From Actinomadura formosensis NBRC 14204 (lineage in GTDB: Bacteria > Actinomycetota > Actinomycetes > Streptosporangiales > Streptosporangiaceae): a stretch of 53,132 nt of DNA. The stretch spans positions 1 through 53,132 of the forward strand of contig NZ_BCQQ01000038.1 in NCBI RefSeq assembly GCF_001552155.1, read 5' to 3'. Both the position numbers and the translations under genes were made by a program. Shown here one piece after another: positions 26,115-34,837 of the stretch; the first letter of the stretch is position 1; every line of letters begins with the position of its first letter. The notes under the pieces were generated by a model. That model was not told the origin of the DNA, did not search any database, and was given only the letters and a program-made list of their open reading frames with translations.

Positions 26115-26732
26115 TTACCGGACGTGCGGCCGCGGAGCCCGCCGGTACAGGACGGCCCGGAGCCCGGGCGCGAGGTGCTCGATTAATTCATCGGCCGGCA
26201 TCGACGCGACGGGTTCCACGGCGAGGATGTAGCGGGCGAAGATCACCCCGGCGAGCTGCGCGCCGAACGCGCCGGCCCGCGCCCCCGCACCGGGACCGCC
26301 GACGTGCTCGGCGATACGGGTGATCATCTCCTGTTCGAGGATGCCGCGCACCAGCCGGGCGAGTTCGGGCTCCTGCACCGCCGCCCGCACCATGAACAGC
26401 AGCGGCGCGGCCCGTTCCGGGTCGTCCCACGCGGTCAGCATCGCCCGCAGGACGCGTTCGGGCAGCGTGGCGGGGTCGCCGGGCAGCGCCCCGGCGAGCA
26501 CCTCCGGCGGGTTGACGGCCAAGCCCAGCACGGCGCCGAACAGGCCCTTCTTCGAGCCGAAGAAATAGCTGATCAGCGCGGCGTCCACCCCGGCCTCGGC
26601 GGCGATGGACCGCAGGGTGACCGGCCCGTAGCCGTCGGCGAGGAAGCGGCGGCGCGCCACGCCGAGGATCGCCTCGCGGGTGTCGGGGCTGCCGCGGCGC
26701 CGGCCGCGCGGCGCCCCTCCGGATTTATTCAT
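26115..26732 (-). CDS. TetR/AcrR-family regulator of the adjacent MFS pump
   Basis: 205 residues. N-terminal helix-turn-helix (REAILGVARRRFLADGYGPV, TLRSIAAEAGVDAALISYFF, GSKKGLF). The C-terminal ligand domain is of the TetR_C_17 kind (PERVLRAMLTAWDDPERAAP, then VRGILEQEM). Divergent from the MFS gene with only 41 bases between the start codons, so both promoters and its operator must lie in or overlap this spacer. Likely repressor of the transporter. Confidence 0.87.
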   Translation of the reverse strand: MNKSGGAPRGRRRGSPDTREAILGVARRRFLADGYGPVTLRSIAAEAGVDAALISYFFGSKKGLFGAVLGLAVNPPEVLAGALPGDPATLPERVLRAMLTAWDDPERAAPLLFMVRAAVQEPELARLVRGILEQEMITRIAEHVGGPGAGARAGAFGAQLAGVIFARYILAVEPVASMPADELIEHLAPGLRAVLYRRAPRPHVR

Positions 26733-26773
26733 CACAGTTGAAATATAGGCCGGGCGGGAGCGACATTCGACCC

Positions 26774-28366
26774 ATGACCACCATGACTCCGGAGGGGCCG
26801 GGCACCGTCCACCGCGCGGTGCTGCCGGCTGTGATGCTCTCCCTCGCGACCGTCGTCTCGGCCGTGGCGTCCCTCAACACCGCGGTGCCGTCCATCGCCC
26901 GCGACACCCGCGCCGGGCTGACCGAGCTGGCCTGGATCATCGACGCGTACGCGCTCGTCTTCGCCGCGCTGCTGCTGCTCGGCGGCGCGATCGGGGACCG
27001 GTACGGGCGCCGCCGCGCGCTCGCCGCCGGGCTCGTCGTGTTCGGCGCGGGCTCGGCCGCCGCCGCGCTGTCCAGCGACCCCGGCTGGCTGATCGCGATG
27101 CGCGGGGTCCTCGGCGTCGGCGCGGCACTGGTGATGCCCGCGACGCTGTCCACGATCACCTCGACGTTCCCGCCCGGCCAGCGCACCCGCGCGGTCGGCG
27201 CGTGGGCGGGCGTCGCCGGTGCGAGCGGCATCTTCGGGCTGCTGGCCTCCGGCAGCCTGCTGGAGGTGTGGTCGTGGCGGTCGGTGTTCTGGATGAACGT
27301 CGTCCTCGCGGTCATCGCGCTGGTCACGACGCTGGCGGTGGTCCCCGAATCCGCCGAGCCGGACGCCCCGAAACTCGACCTGACCGGCGCGGCCATCACC
27401 GTCGCCGGGCTCGGGATCGGCGTCTACTCGATCATCGAGGCGCCGACGCGGGGCTGGGGCAGCGCCCGGACGCTGCTCGGCCTCGCCGCCGCGCTCCTCG
27501 TGCTCGCCGGGTTCGTGCTGTGGGAGCTGAGGCGGCGCGACCCGCTGCTCGACCCGCGGCTGTTCCGCATCCGGGCGTTCTCGGCGGGCACCCTGACGAT
27601 CACCCTCCAGTTCTTCGCCTTCTTCGGGTTCGTGTTCATCGTCCTGCAGTACCTGCAACTGGTGAAGGGCGACAGCGCGCTCGTCGGGGCGCTGAGCCTG
27701 CTGCCCATGGCGCTCACGATGATGCCGTTCGCCCGCGGCGCCGCGCCCCGGCTCGCCGCCCGGCTGGGCCCGCGCCGCGTCATCACGGCCGGCCTCCTGC
27801 TCGTCGGCGTCGCGATGCTGATCTTCTCCCTGCTGGACCGGGACAGCACCTACTGGCTGCTGCTCGCCGGGCTGATCCCGTTCGGTGCGGGGATGGGCCT
27901 CGCGATGACGCCCGCCACCGCCTCCATCACCGACGCGCTGCCCCCCGACAAGCAGGGCGTCGGCTCGGCGATGAACGACCTGGCGCGCGAACTCGGCGGC
28001 GCGCTCGGCATCGCCGTCCTCGGCAGCATCCTCCAGTCGTCCTACCGCGCGAACCTGGACCTGGACGGGGTGCCCGGCCCGGCCGCCGAACAGGCGAGGA
28101 CGTCCCTCGCGACGGCGATGCGGCTCGGCCCGCAGGTCGCCGAGCAGGCGCGGACGGCGTTCAGCGACGGTGTGCAGGCCGCGTTCCTCACCGCGTCCGG
28201 CGCGCTCGTCGTCGCCGCCGTCATCGTCGCGGCCCTGTACCGGACGTCCCGCGCCGACGCCGCCGAATCCATTGCCGAGCCGGCGGATCAAGCCGATAAG
28301 CTGAACCCGCTTCCCGGCGGAAGCACCGGCGGGCGTGGCGAAATCAGGTATACGCGGCAGGTTTAG
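26774..28366 (+). CDS. MFS transporter, DHA2 (14-TM) drug-efflux type
   Basis: 530 residues. Signature features are SLNTAVPSIARDTRAGLTEL, WIIDAYALVFAALLLLGGAI, GDRYGRRRALAAGLVVFGAG (motif A), LGVGAALVMPATLSTI (motif C region) and 14 predicted helices. Probably a proton-driven exporter controlled by the divergent TetR. The C-terminal tail after the last helix (TSRADAAESIAEPADQADKL onward) is soluble and the gene runs 38 bases into the tRNA-Leu: its TAG stop (28364-28366) is exactly the tRNA anticodon. ATG 26774 follows GGGAGCG; in-frame ATG 26783 is close by. Confidence 0.9.
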   Translation: MTTMTPEGPGTVHRAVLPAVMLSLATVVSAVASLNTAVPSIARDTRAGLTELAWIIDAYALVFAALLLLGGAIGDRYGRRRALAAGLVVFGAGSAAAALSSDPGWLIAMRGVLGVGAALVMPATLSTITSTFPPGQRTRAVGAWAGVAGASGIFGLLASGSLLEVWSWRSVFWMNVVLAVIALVTTLAVVPESAEPDAPKLDLTGAAITVAGLGIGVYSIIEAPTRGWGSARTLLGLAAALLVLAGFVLWELRRRDPLLDPRLFRIRAFSAGTLTITLQFFAFFGFVFIVLQYLQLVKGDSALVGALSLLPMALTMMPFARGAAPRLAARLGPRRVITAGLLLVGVAMLIFSLLDRDSTYWLLLAGLIPFGAGMGLAMTPATASITDALPPDKQGVGSAMNDLARELGGALGIAVLGSILQSSYRANLDLDGVPGPAAEQARTSLATAMRLGPQVAEQARTAFSDGVQAAFLTASGALVVAAVIVAALYRTSRADAAESIAEPADQADKLNPLPGGSTGGRGEIRYTRQV

Positions 28367-28413
28367 GTCCTGTTGGTGGCGACACCGTGGGGGTTCGAAT
28401 CCCCCCGCCCGCA
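28329..28413 (+). tRNA. tRNA-Leu, anticodon TAG (reads CUA)
   Basis: 85 nucleotides. The acceptor GCGGGCG (28329-28335) pairs with CGCCCGC (28406-28412), discriminator A28413, and CCA is not encoded. The anticodon arm is GCAGG-TTTAGGT-CCTGT with anticodon TAG at 28364-28366. A long variable arm (class II) follows, then the T arm GGGGG-TTCGAAT-CCCCC. This is the leucine type. The 5' 38 bases overlap the MFS gene. Confidence 0.95.
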
Positions 28414-28414
28414 C

Positions 28415-28439
28415 CGGGCCCGCGCGGCGCGCGGGCCCG
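28415..28439. terminator. Bidirectional terminator between tRNA-Leu and bcp
   Basis: CGGGCCCGCGC (28415-28425) pairs perfectly with GCGCGGGCCCG (28429-28439) around a 3-base loop; 11-bp stem between a plus-strand tRNA and the minus-strand bcp gene. Confidence 0.65.
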
Positions 28440-28447
28440 TCCGGCGT

Positions 28448-28915
28448 CTAGACCGCCAGGTCGCGGCGGAGCCGCTCCACGTGCCCGGTCGCCTTCACGT
28501 TGTAGTACGCCTTCTCGATCCCCCCGTCGGCGTCGATGACGAAGGTCGAGCGGATGACGCCGACGACGACCTTCCCGTACAGCTTCTTCTCCCCGTACGC
28601 CCCGTACGCCCGCAGGACCTCCGCGTCCGGGTCGGACAGGAGCGGGAACGTCAGCCCCTCCTTCTCCCGGAACTTCGCGAGCTTCGCCGGCTTGTCGGGG
28701 GAGATGCCGACCACGGTGACGCCGCCCGCCTCCAACTCGGGCAGGCTGCTCTCGAAGTCGACGGACTCCTTGGTGCAGCCCGGAGTCATGGCCGCGGGGT
28801 AGAAGTAGAGGATCACGCGCTTGCCGCGCAACGAGGCCAGCGACACCGGTGACCCATCGGCGTCGGGAAGCTCGAAATCGGGGGCGACATCGCCCGGCTG
28901 CAGCCGCTCGGACAC
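28448..28915 (-). CDS. bcp: Peroxiredoxin, Bcp type (thioredoxin-dependent thiol peroxidase)
   Basis: 155 residues. Reduces hydroperoxides. Peroxidatic Cys47 in YPAAMTPGCTKES; the resolving Cys found five residues later in E. coli Bcp is absent (Val), so it is a 1-Cys form relying on an external thiol. Further family blocks: FELPDADGSPVSLASLRGKR and VVGISPDKPAKLAKF. GTG start follows AGGCGGGACAGG. Confidence 0.93.
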   Translation of the reverse strand: MSERLQPGDVAPDFELPDADGSPVSLASLRGKRVILYFYPAAMTPGCTKESVDFESSLPELEAGGVTVVGISPDKPAKLAKFREKEGLTFPLLSDPDAEVLRAYGAYGEKKLYGKVVVGVIRSTFVIDADGGIEKAYYNVKATGHVERLRRDLAV

Positions 28916-29066
28916 CCTGTCCCGCCTTTCGCTCGGATGGTGGATCCAACGCTACCGGCCGGGGTGTGACGGGCGCCCGCGGACAAGACCTGCAACACTG
29001 TTCGGATCATGCTTCCCTCGTGGTCTCGCTCCACCGCGAGTTCGCCCGACAAGATAAGGACACGGC

Positions 29067-29378
29067 ATGGCTGACAGGAGCCGCGACCCGGAGGCGCTGG
29101 AACGCGAGATAGAGCAGGCCCGCCAGGAGTTGGCGCGCACCATCGACGAGCTCGCCGACCGGGTCAATCCGAAGAACGTCGCGCACCGGGGCATTGAGCG
29201 GCTGAAGGAGGAGGCGGACCACGTCGCCAAGGCCGTCGGCACCATGGTGCGGCCGTCCGGTACGGACGAGGAAGGTCAGGGCGGCGGGATCGACAGGCGG
29301 CTGCTGCTCGTGAGCGCCGGGGCCGCCGTCACCGTGACCGCCCTGATCCTCTGGCGCCGTAAGCGCAGGCGCCGCTGA
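29067..29378 (+). CDS. DUF3618 membrane protein
   Basis: 103 residues. N-terminal DUF3618 motif (DPEALEREIEQARQELARTI, DELADRVNPKNVAHRG) with coiled-coil character, then one C-terminal transmembrane helix (LLLVSAGAAVTVTALILW) and a basic tail RRKRRRR. Found beside phage-holin-superfamily proteins in other actinomycetes; role unknown. ATAAGGA precedes the ATG. Confidence 0.85.
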   Translation: MADRSRDPEALEREIEQARQELARTIDELADRVNPKNVAHRGIERLKEEADHVAKAVGTMVRPSGTDEEGQGGGIDRRLLLVSAGAAVTVTALILWRRKRRRR

Positions 29379-29616
29379 CGCCCCTGCCGAAGGCGCCGGT
29401 CCGCGGTCCGCGGCCGGCGCTTTCGTGTGCCGGGCCGCTGCTCCGCACGGAGTGGGCGAGGAGCTCGGCGACGGCCCGCAGCTCGGCGAGTTCGGCGCGG
29501 CAGGGCGGGCAGCCGCGCAGGTGTGCCGACAGCTCGGCGGCCTCGGCGCCCGCCAGCCGTCCGATCGCGTAGATGCCGAGGCCGAGCCGGTACGCCCCGC
29601 AGTCAGTTCCTCCCAC
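29329..29616 (-). CDS. Zinc-finger (zf-HC2) anti-sigma-like small protein
   Basis: 95 residues from GTG 29616 (GTG 29628 also possible), with GGGAGGA upstream. The N-terminal half has the ZAS motif: CGAYRLGLGIYAIGRLAGAE, then HLRGCPPCRAELAELRAVAE, i.e. His-x3-Cys-x2-Cys. Such domains bind ECF sigma factors. Unlike usual anti-sigma factors it has no transmembrane segment, and no sigma gene lies nearby. Its 3' end overlaps the convergent DUF3618 gene by 50 bases, so the Gly/Ser/Arg-rich end may be a decayed remnant of a longer protein. Confidence 0.6.
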   Translation of the reverse strand: MGGTDCGAYRLGLGIYAIGRLAGAEAAELSAHLRGCPPCRAELAELRAVAELLAHSVRSSGPAHESAGRGPRTGAFGRGVSGACAYGARGSGRSR

Positions 29617-29660
29617 GTCTCCTCCCACGTCATGGAGTACGGGGCCGGGGCGCGTGCCGT

Positions 29661-30935
29661 TCAGGCGAACTGGGGGAGATGGTCGCGGTGGGCGGCGAGG
29701 CCCTCGTCCAGGATCTTCTCGGCGGTGTGCTTGCCGCGGACGAACGGGTGCGCCATGAGGGCCTGCAGCGCGGTGCGGCGGTCACCGGTGACGGCCGCGT
29801 CGGACGCGAGCCGCTCGTAGGCGTGGATCGCCTGGGTGAGGCCGCGCACGGGGCCGGGCAGCGGCCCCATCGTCAGCGGGACGGGGCCGGAGCGCCCCAC
29901 CAGGGCCGGGACCTCCACGACGGCGTCCTCGTCGAGCGACGAGATCGCCCCGTTGTTCCGTGTGTTGACGATCATCCGGCGGCCCTCGTCGCGGTGCAGG
30001 GCGCAGATGACGTCGACGGCGAACTCGCCGTGCTCACCGCCGCCGCGCTCGCGGGGCGGGTCGGGATCGGCCTTGCCGGCCTCGGCCGAGACCCGCTCGT
30101 AGTAGCCGGGCAGCATGGCGAGGATGTCCTGCGCCCGCGTCGTGCCCTTCCTCCGCAACTCCTCGACCACCTCATCGTGGAAGAAGTAGTACTTGGAGTA
30201 CGAATTCGGCAGGAAGCCGAGCGCCTTGGCCAGTTCCGCCATCCGGGCCGGGTCGCGCCACGGTGTCGCGCCGCCGCCGCCGGGGACCTCCAGATCGTCC
30301 AGCAGCAGCGGGACGTCGAGTTCGTGGCCGTCGAGCCGGAGCCGCTGCGCCCAGGTGGCGTGGTTCAGCCCGATCCAGTCGGCCTCCAGCCCGTCGAACG
30401 GCAGCCCCAGCAGGTCGGCCCACATCTCGGTGTCGCCGATGAACTGGTCGCAGAGCCCGATGATGCGCGCATCGGTGTGCCGCGAGACGGCGTCGGTGAC
30501 CACGTTCGTCGGGTTCGTGTAGTTGACGATCCACGCCCCCGGATCGGCGCGGGCCGCGATCTCCAGCAGGACGGGCACCGACCGCAGCGCCATCAGGAAC
30601 CCGCCGGGACCCGCGGTCTCCTGCCCCACCACGCCGTGCTTCAGCGGGATCGACTCGTCCAGGTGCCGCGCCGCCTGCCCGCCCGGACGGAACGTGGTGA
30701 ACACGTAGGACGCGCCGTCCAGCGCCGTCTCCAGGACGGTGTGCGACGACACGGCGAACGCGGCGCCCCGCGCGGCGAACATGTTCCGCGCGAGCCGCGT
30801 CATGACGTCCAGGTGCGCGGCGTCGATGTCGTGGCAGGCGAGTTCGGTGCCGGCGAGGTCGTCCGCGCGGTGCAGCAGCCCGCGGATGATCCCGGGCATG
30901 TACCCGCTGCCCGCCCCGACGATCGCGATCTTCAC
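29661..30935 (-). CDS. Family 4 glycoside hydrolase (6-phospho-beta-glucosidase-like)
   Basis: 424 residues. NAD-dependent GH4 fold: VGAGSGYMPGIIRGLLHR dinucleotide loop, FRPGGQAARHLDESIPLKHG then VVGQETAGPGGF, VNYTNPTNVVTDAVSR, GLCDQF, and WIGLNHATWAQ with the metal-binding His. Exact sugar substrate is not readable; no PTS genes are nearby. GTG start overlaps the upstream SIMPL stop (GTGA). Confidence 0.87.
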   Translation of the reverse strand: MKIAIVGAGSGYMPGIIRGLLHRADDLAGTELACHDIDAAHLDVMTRLARNMFAARGAAFAVSSHTVLETALDGASYVFTTFRPGGQAARHLDESIPLKHGVVGQETAGPGGFLMALRSVPVLLEIAARADPGAWIVNYTNPTNVVTDAVSRHTDARIIGLCDQFIGDTEMWADLLGLPFDGLEADWIGLNHATWAQRLRLDGHELDVPLLLDDLEVPGGGGATPWRDPARMAELAKALGFLPNSYSKYYFFHDEVVEELRRKGTTRAQDILAMLPGYYERVSAEAGKADPDPPRERGGGEHGEFAVDVICALHRDEGRRMIVNTRNNGAISSLDEDAVVEVPALVGRSGPVPLTMGPLPGPVRGLTQAIHAYERLASDAAVTGDRRTALQALMAHPFVRGKHTAEKILDEGLAAHRDHLPQFA

Positions 30936-31603
30936 CGCGGCTCCAGGTCGGGCTGCGTCGCGGTGAAACGGGCCTCCACCGCGGCGCGGACGATCTGCGT
31001 CTCGGGCTCCAGGTCGATCGGCTCCGGCTCCTCCTCCACCCCGCCCCTGCTCGCCCCGTACGCGGCGGCGAGCGCGATGGGGGCCTCCGGGGTGCGGCCC
31101 ACCCCCTCGTCGGACAGTTCCACCAGCCCGGTGAGCCGGGCCCCGAGCGCCTCGGCGTAGCCGCGCGCACGGGCGACGGCCTCGTGCGTCGCCTGCCGCG
31201 CGGCCCGCTCGTACACCTCGCTGCCCGGCCGCAGTTCCCACTCCGGGCCGTTGACGTACGTCCGCTCCAGCTCCCCGAGCCGGGCGACCAGCTCCCCGAG
31301 CACCGGGAAGTCGCGCACCGTGATCTTGATCCAGACGGTGCCCCGGTAGCCCCGGATATCGCCCTCACGCCGCTTGTACTTCAGCAGCGGCATGATCGAC
31401 AGCCCGCCGGTCTCGACCTTCTCCACGGCCTCGCCGAACGACTCGACCAGGTCGAGGCACTGCCGGTTCCGCTCGGTGAGCCGGTCCAGCGCGGCGCGCC
31501 GATCGGACTCCTGCGACTGGACGTGCACCGAAAGCCGCGCGATCTCCGGCTCGGCCTCCACCACCGCCTCACCGCGAACACAGATCAGGGGAGCATCGCT
31601 CAT
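30932..31603 (-). CDS. SIMPL (DUF541) domain protein
   Basis: 223 residues. Family signs are ICVRGEAVVEAEPEIARLSV, an interrupted repeat of the two BON-like halves, and AARQATHEAVARARGYAEAL. No signal peptide is seen, unlike many periplasmic SIMPL proteins. Function unknown. Coupled to the GH4 gene behind it. Confidence 0.85.
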   Translation of the reverse strand: MSDAPLICVRGEAVVEAEPEIARLSVHVQSQESDRRAALDRLTERNRQCLDLVESFGEAVEKVETGGLSIMPLLKYKRREGDIRGYRGTVWIKITVRDFPVLGELVARLGELERTYVNGPEWELRPGSEVYERAARQATHEAVARARGYAEALGARLTGLVELSDEGVGRTPEAPIALAAAYGASRGGVEEEPEPIDLEPETQIVRAAVEARFTATQPDLEPR

Positions 31604-31619
31604 CCCCCCAACCTACGCG

Positions 31620-32804
31620 CTACAGGAACGTCCGGCCCTCGCCTCGGTAGGTCGGGACGGCGCGGATGTGGCGGGCGTCTTCGATCAGGTGCAGGGCGTC
31701 GAAGCGTTCGCACAGTTCACCGGCCTTGGTGTGGCGGAACCAGACGCGGTCGCCGATGGCCAGCACGTCGGCGGCGTGGCCGAGCAGCGGTGTCTGCACC
31801 TCGCCGGCGCCCTCGTCGGTGTCGTAGGACAGGCCGGTCGGCAGGTACGGCTGGGGGAGGCGGGCGGCGTCGGCCGGTCCGGACGCCAGGTAGCCGCCGC
31901 CGAGGCACGTCGCGACGCCGGGGCCCGGACGCCGGACGACGGGCAGCGCGAACAGCGCGGCGGGACGTCCGGTGAAGTTGGAGTACTGGTCGAACAGGTG
32001 CGGCTGGTAGAGGCCGGAGCCCGCCGCGATCTCGGTGACGGCGCGTTCGGCGGCGGTCTTCTCGACGCTGCCGGTGCCGCCGCCGTTGACGAACTCCAGG
32101 TCGGTCAGTTCCCGGACGGCCCGGACGATCGCGGCGCGCCGCCGGGCCAGCTCGATCCGGGACCGCCGCTGCATGGCGCGGATGGCACGGGCCCGCGCGG
32201 GACGTCCGGGCGGGACGTCCCCGACGCCGGCGATCTGCGACTCGTAGGCCATCAGCCCGACGAGGTCGAACGCGGGCCGTTTGAGGATCCGCTCGGCGAA
32301 CGCGCGCACCTCGGCGGGGGTGCGCAGCGGGGAGCGCAGCGCGCCGATCCGGATCCGTCCGCCCAGCGGACGGTAGGAGGCGTCGATGTCGATGCAGACC
32401 CGGATTTTCCGGTCGCCGGCGGCGGCCTCGATCAGGTCGAGGTGCTCGGGGCAGTCGACCATGAGCGTGATGACGCGGGCTGCTTCGGGGTCGGCGGCGA
32501 GGGCGGCGATGGCCGTCCGGTTCGCGGTCGGGTAGGCGACGAGGATGTCGTCGCTGACGCCCTCGGCCGCCAGCCAGAGCGCCTCGGGGAGCGTGAACGC
32601 CATGATCCCGGCGAAGCCGTCCATCGCGAGGGCCTCCTCCAGGAGGGCCCGGCAGCGCACCGACTTGCTCGCGATGCGGATCGGCTTGCCCGCGGCGCGG
32701 CGGACGAGGTCGGCGGCGTTGGCGCGGAAGGCCGCCAGGTCGACGACGGCGAACGGTGCCTCGATTCCGGCGGTCGCGGCGTCATAGCGGTCCCGGAGGT
32801 TCAT
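31620..32804 (-). CDS. PLP-dependent amino-acid deaminase/aldolase (alanine-racemase N-terminal fold)
   Basis: 394 residues. N-terminal TIM-barrel with the PLP lysine in IRIASKSVRCRALLEE, DILVAYPTANRTAIAAL, VCIDIDASYRPLGGRIRIGA, and the D-serine-dehydratase-like C-terminal domain (VATCLGGGYLASGP, LGHAADVLAIGDRVWFRHTK then AGELCERF). Related to D-threonine aldolase/D-serine deaminase; substrate unknown. Starts ATG 32804; GTG 32813 is an alternative. Confidence 0.83.
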   Translation of the reverse strand: MNLRDRYDAATAGIEAPFAVVDLAAFRANAADLVRRAAGKPIRIASKSVRCRALLEEALAMDGFAGIMAFTLPEALWLAAEGVSDDILVAYPTANRTAIAALAADPEAARVITLMVDCPEHLDLIEAAAGDRKIRVCIDIDASYRPLGGRIRIGALRSPLRTPAEVRAFAERILKRPAFDLVGLMAYESQIAGVGDVPPGRPARARAIRAMQRRSRIELARRRAAIVRAVRELTDLEFVNGGGTGSVEKTAAERAVTEIAAGSGLYQPHLFDQYSNFTGRPAALFALPVVRRPGPGVATCLGGGYLASGPADAARLPQPYLPTGLSYDTDEGAGEVQTPLLGHAADVLAIGDRVWFRHTKAGELCERFDALHLIEDARHIRAVPTYRGEGRTFL

Positions 32805-32845
32805 GGTCGTCACACTGCCACACTAGCGGGAAATGTGAAAAGTCC

Positions 32846-33769
32846 TCACGTACTGCGGGGATGTGCGGCGAAGAAGTCCCACAGCATCGGGGTGGCCTCG
32901 TCCGGCCACTCGTGCGTCCCGCCGTTGATCTTGCAGAAGGTCACCGCGACGCCCTGCCCGCCCTTCCCCGTGCTCGCGCACTCGGTGCGGGCGTCCGGCG
33001 CCCTCACCTTCTGGCGGGGTTCCGGTAGACCGGCGAGCCTACGCCAGAACTCGACCGCCTCGGACACCGGCGGGAACGGGCGCCTGTCGTTGAGATCGCG
33101 GTTCCCGCCGCCGTGATACGGGACGTTCCGGTCGGCCGTCCCGTGGAAGATCATCGCCGAGACCGGCCGGCCGGGATCGCACTCGGTCACCAGGGCGCCC
33201 TCGACGACCCCGATCGCCGCCACCCTGTCCGGTTTCTCGCAGGCCATCCGGTACGCCATGCCCGCGCCGTTGGAGAACCCGGTGACGTAGACGCGCCTGG
33301 AGTCGGCCAGCCCGGCATCGGTGATCGTGTCGATCAGCTTGGTCAGGAACCCCACGTCGTCGATGTCGCCGATCTTCGCGGGGCCGCAGCAGGCGCCCGC
33401 GTTCCAGGTGGTCATGAACCCGTCGGGATAGGCGACGAGGAAGCCGTGCTCGTCCGACAGTTCATCGAAGCCGGTCAGGTCCTCCATCTTGCTCATGTTG
33501 GCGAGCCCGCCGTGCAGGGCGATGACGAGCGCGGGCGGATCGGCCGGCCTGCCGTCCTTCCACTCGCCGTCCGCCACCTTCGGCGGGACGTGCAGCAGGA
33601 ACTCCCGGTGCCCGACCGTCCCCACGTCCAGCTTCTGCTTGTGCGTGCCCGCGGAGGTGGGGATGCCGTCCACCTTCGCCGGACGCTTGCCGCCCTCGTC
33701 TCCGGTCTCTTGGGTGCAGCCGGCGACGACGAGGACGGTCGTCAGGGCCACGAGCAGGATCCGCCGCAT
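32846..33769 (-). CDS. Secreted PHB-depolymerase-like esterase, lipoprotein
   Basis: 307 residues. Signal peptide MRRILLVALTTVLVVAGC gives a lipobox (VVAGC, Cys18), so it is a lipoprotein like mycobacterial LpqC. Alpha/beta hydrolase with nucleophile in VTGFSNGAGMAYRMA, Asp in HGTADRNVPYHGG and His in INGGTHEWPDE; the oxyanion HGG is in VIALHGGLANMS. Four extra Cys suggest disulfides outside the cell. The N-terminal start at 33769 is fixed by the signal peptide. Confidence 0.87.
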   Translation of the reverse strand: MRRILLVALTTVLVVAGCTQETGDEGGKRPAKVDGIPTSAGTHKQKLDVGTVGHREFLLHVPPKVADGEWKDGRPADPPALVIALHGGLANMSKMEDLTGFDELSDEHGFLVAYPDGFMTTWNAGACCGPAKIGDIDDVGFLTKLIDTITDAGLADSRRVYVTGFSNGAGMAYRMACEKPDRVAAIGVVEGALVTECDPGRPVSAMIFHGTADRNVPYHGGGNRDLNDRRPFPPVSEAVEFWRRLAGLPEPRQKVRAPDARTECASTGKGGQGVAVTFCKINGGTHEWPDEATPMLWDFFAAHPRST

Positions 33770-33940
33770 GCCGGCAAACGTAACCCCAATGAACCCCCGC
33801 AAACTACTCACCAGTAGACAGGTCCTCGCACGTGAGCCGGCACGCCGTCTCACGTGTCGCCACGCGAAGGACGGGGACGGGACGCGTAAGCTCGATGGGA
33901 CCCATTCTGAGCTGCCGCGTTGCGATGAAGAGTGAGACCC

Positions 33941-34789
33941 GTGAACGAATTCGTCCTGACCCTGTCATGCCCCGACCGGCCCGGCATCGTCGCCGCCGTC
34001 TCGGGGTTGCTGGCCGAGCGCGGGTGCAACATCGTGGAGAGCCAGCAGTTCGGGGACGGCGAGTCCGGCACGTTCTTCATGCGGGTGCAGTTCGCGGTGC
34101 CCGGCGGCGCCGACCCGGACGAGCTGCGCGGCGCGTTCGCGGCGCTGGCGCCGGAGCTGGGGCTGCAGTGGCGGCTGCACGCGCTGGCCGACCGGCCGCG
34201 CGTACTGATCATGGTGTCGAAGGGCGGGCACTGCCTGAACGACCTGCTCTACCGGACGCGGTCGGGCCTGCTCGACATCGACATCGTCGCCGTCGCGTCC
34301 AACCATCCCGACCTGCGGCCCCTCACCCAGTCGTACGGGATCGACTACCACCACCTGCCGGTCGGGCCGGGCGGCAGGCCGGCGCAGGAGGCGGAGGTCC
34401 TCACGCTGGTCGAGCACTACCGCGCCGACCTCGTCGTCCTCGCCCGGTACATGCAGATCCTCTCGGACGACTTCTGCGCCAAGCTGCCCGGCGCGATCAT
34501 CAACATCCACCACTCGTTCCTGCCGAGCTTCAAGGGTGCCCGCCCCTACCACCAGGCGCACGCGCGCGGCGTGAAGCTGATCGGCGCGACCGCGCACTAC
34601 GTCACCGCCGACCTGGACGAGGGGCCGATCATCGAGCAGGAGGTCGCACGCGTCGACCACACCCACAGCCCGGAGGAACTGGTGGCCGTCGGACGCGATG
34701 TCGAGTGCCTCGCGCTCGCCCGCGCCGTGCGCTGGCACGCCGAACACCGCGTCCTGCTCAACGGCGACCGGACGGTCGTCTTCCGCTGA
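33941..34789 (+). CDS. purU: Formyltetrahydrofolate deformylase
   Basis: 282 residues. Hydrolyses 10-formyl-THF to formate and THF. N-terminal ACT domain (VLTLSCPDRPGIVAAVSGLL, NIVESQQFGD), then the formyltransferase-like domain with IINIHHSFLPSFKGARPYHQ (catalytic Asn-His) and ADLDEGPIIEQEV (catalytic Asp). Two GTG starts (33932, 33941) are possible; the second has GAAGAG 8 bases away. Confidence 0.93.
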   Translation: MNEFVLTLSCPDRPGIVAAVSGLLAERGCNIVESQQFGDGESGTFFMRVQFAVPGGADPDELRGAFAALAPELGLQWRLHALADRPRVLIMVSKGGHCLNDLLYRTRSGLLDIDIVAVASNHPDLRPLTQSYGIDYHHLPVGPGGRPAQEAEVLTLVEHYRADLVVLARYMQILSDDFCAKLPGAIINIHHSFLPSFKGARPYHQAHARGVKLIGATAHYVTADLDEGPIIEQEVARVDHTHSPEELVAVGRDVECLALARAVRWHAEHRVLLNGDRTVVFR

Positions 34790-34791
34790 CG

Positions 34792-34831
34792 GCCGTCCGG
34801 TGCCAGGAGGGGCGGCCCGGCACCGGACGGC
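34792..34831. terminator. Bidirectional terminator between purU and dctA
   Basis: GCCGTCCGGTGCC (34792-34804) pairs perfectly with GGCACCGGACGGC (34819-34831), a 13-bp stem with a 14-base loop, between two convergent genes. Confidence 0.75.
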
Positions 34832-34837
34832 TGGTCC

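Noticed and set aside
26732..28414. 560-codon minus-strand frame opposite the MFS gene
   Set aside because: Shadow of the 14-helix transporter and overlapping the tRNA; no domain.
28415..28447. Possible integration site at the tRNA-Leu 3' end
   Set aside because: No integrase and no second copy of the tRNA 3' end in the window; the following sequence is a terminator hairpin.
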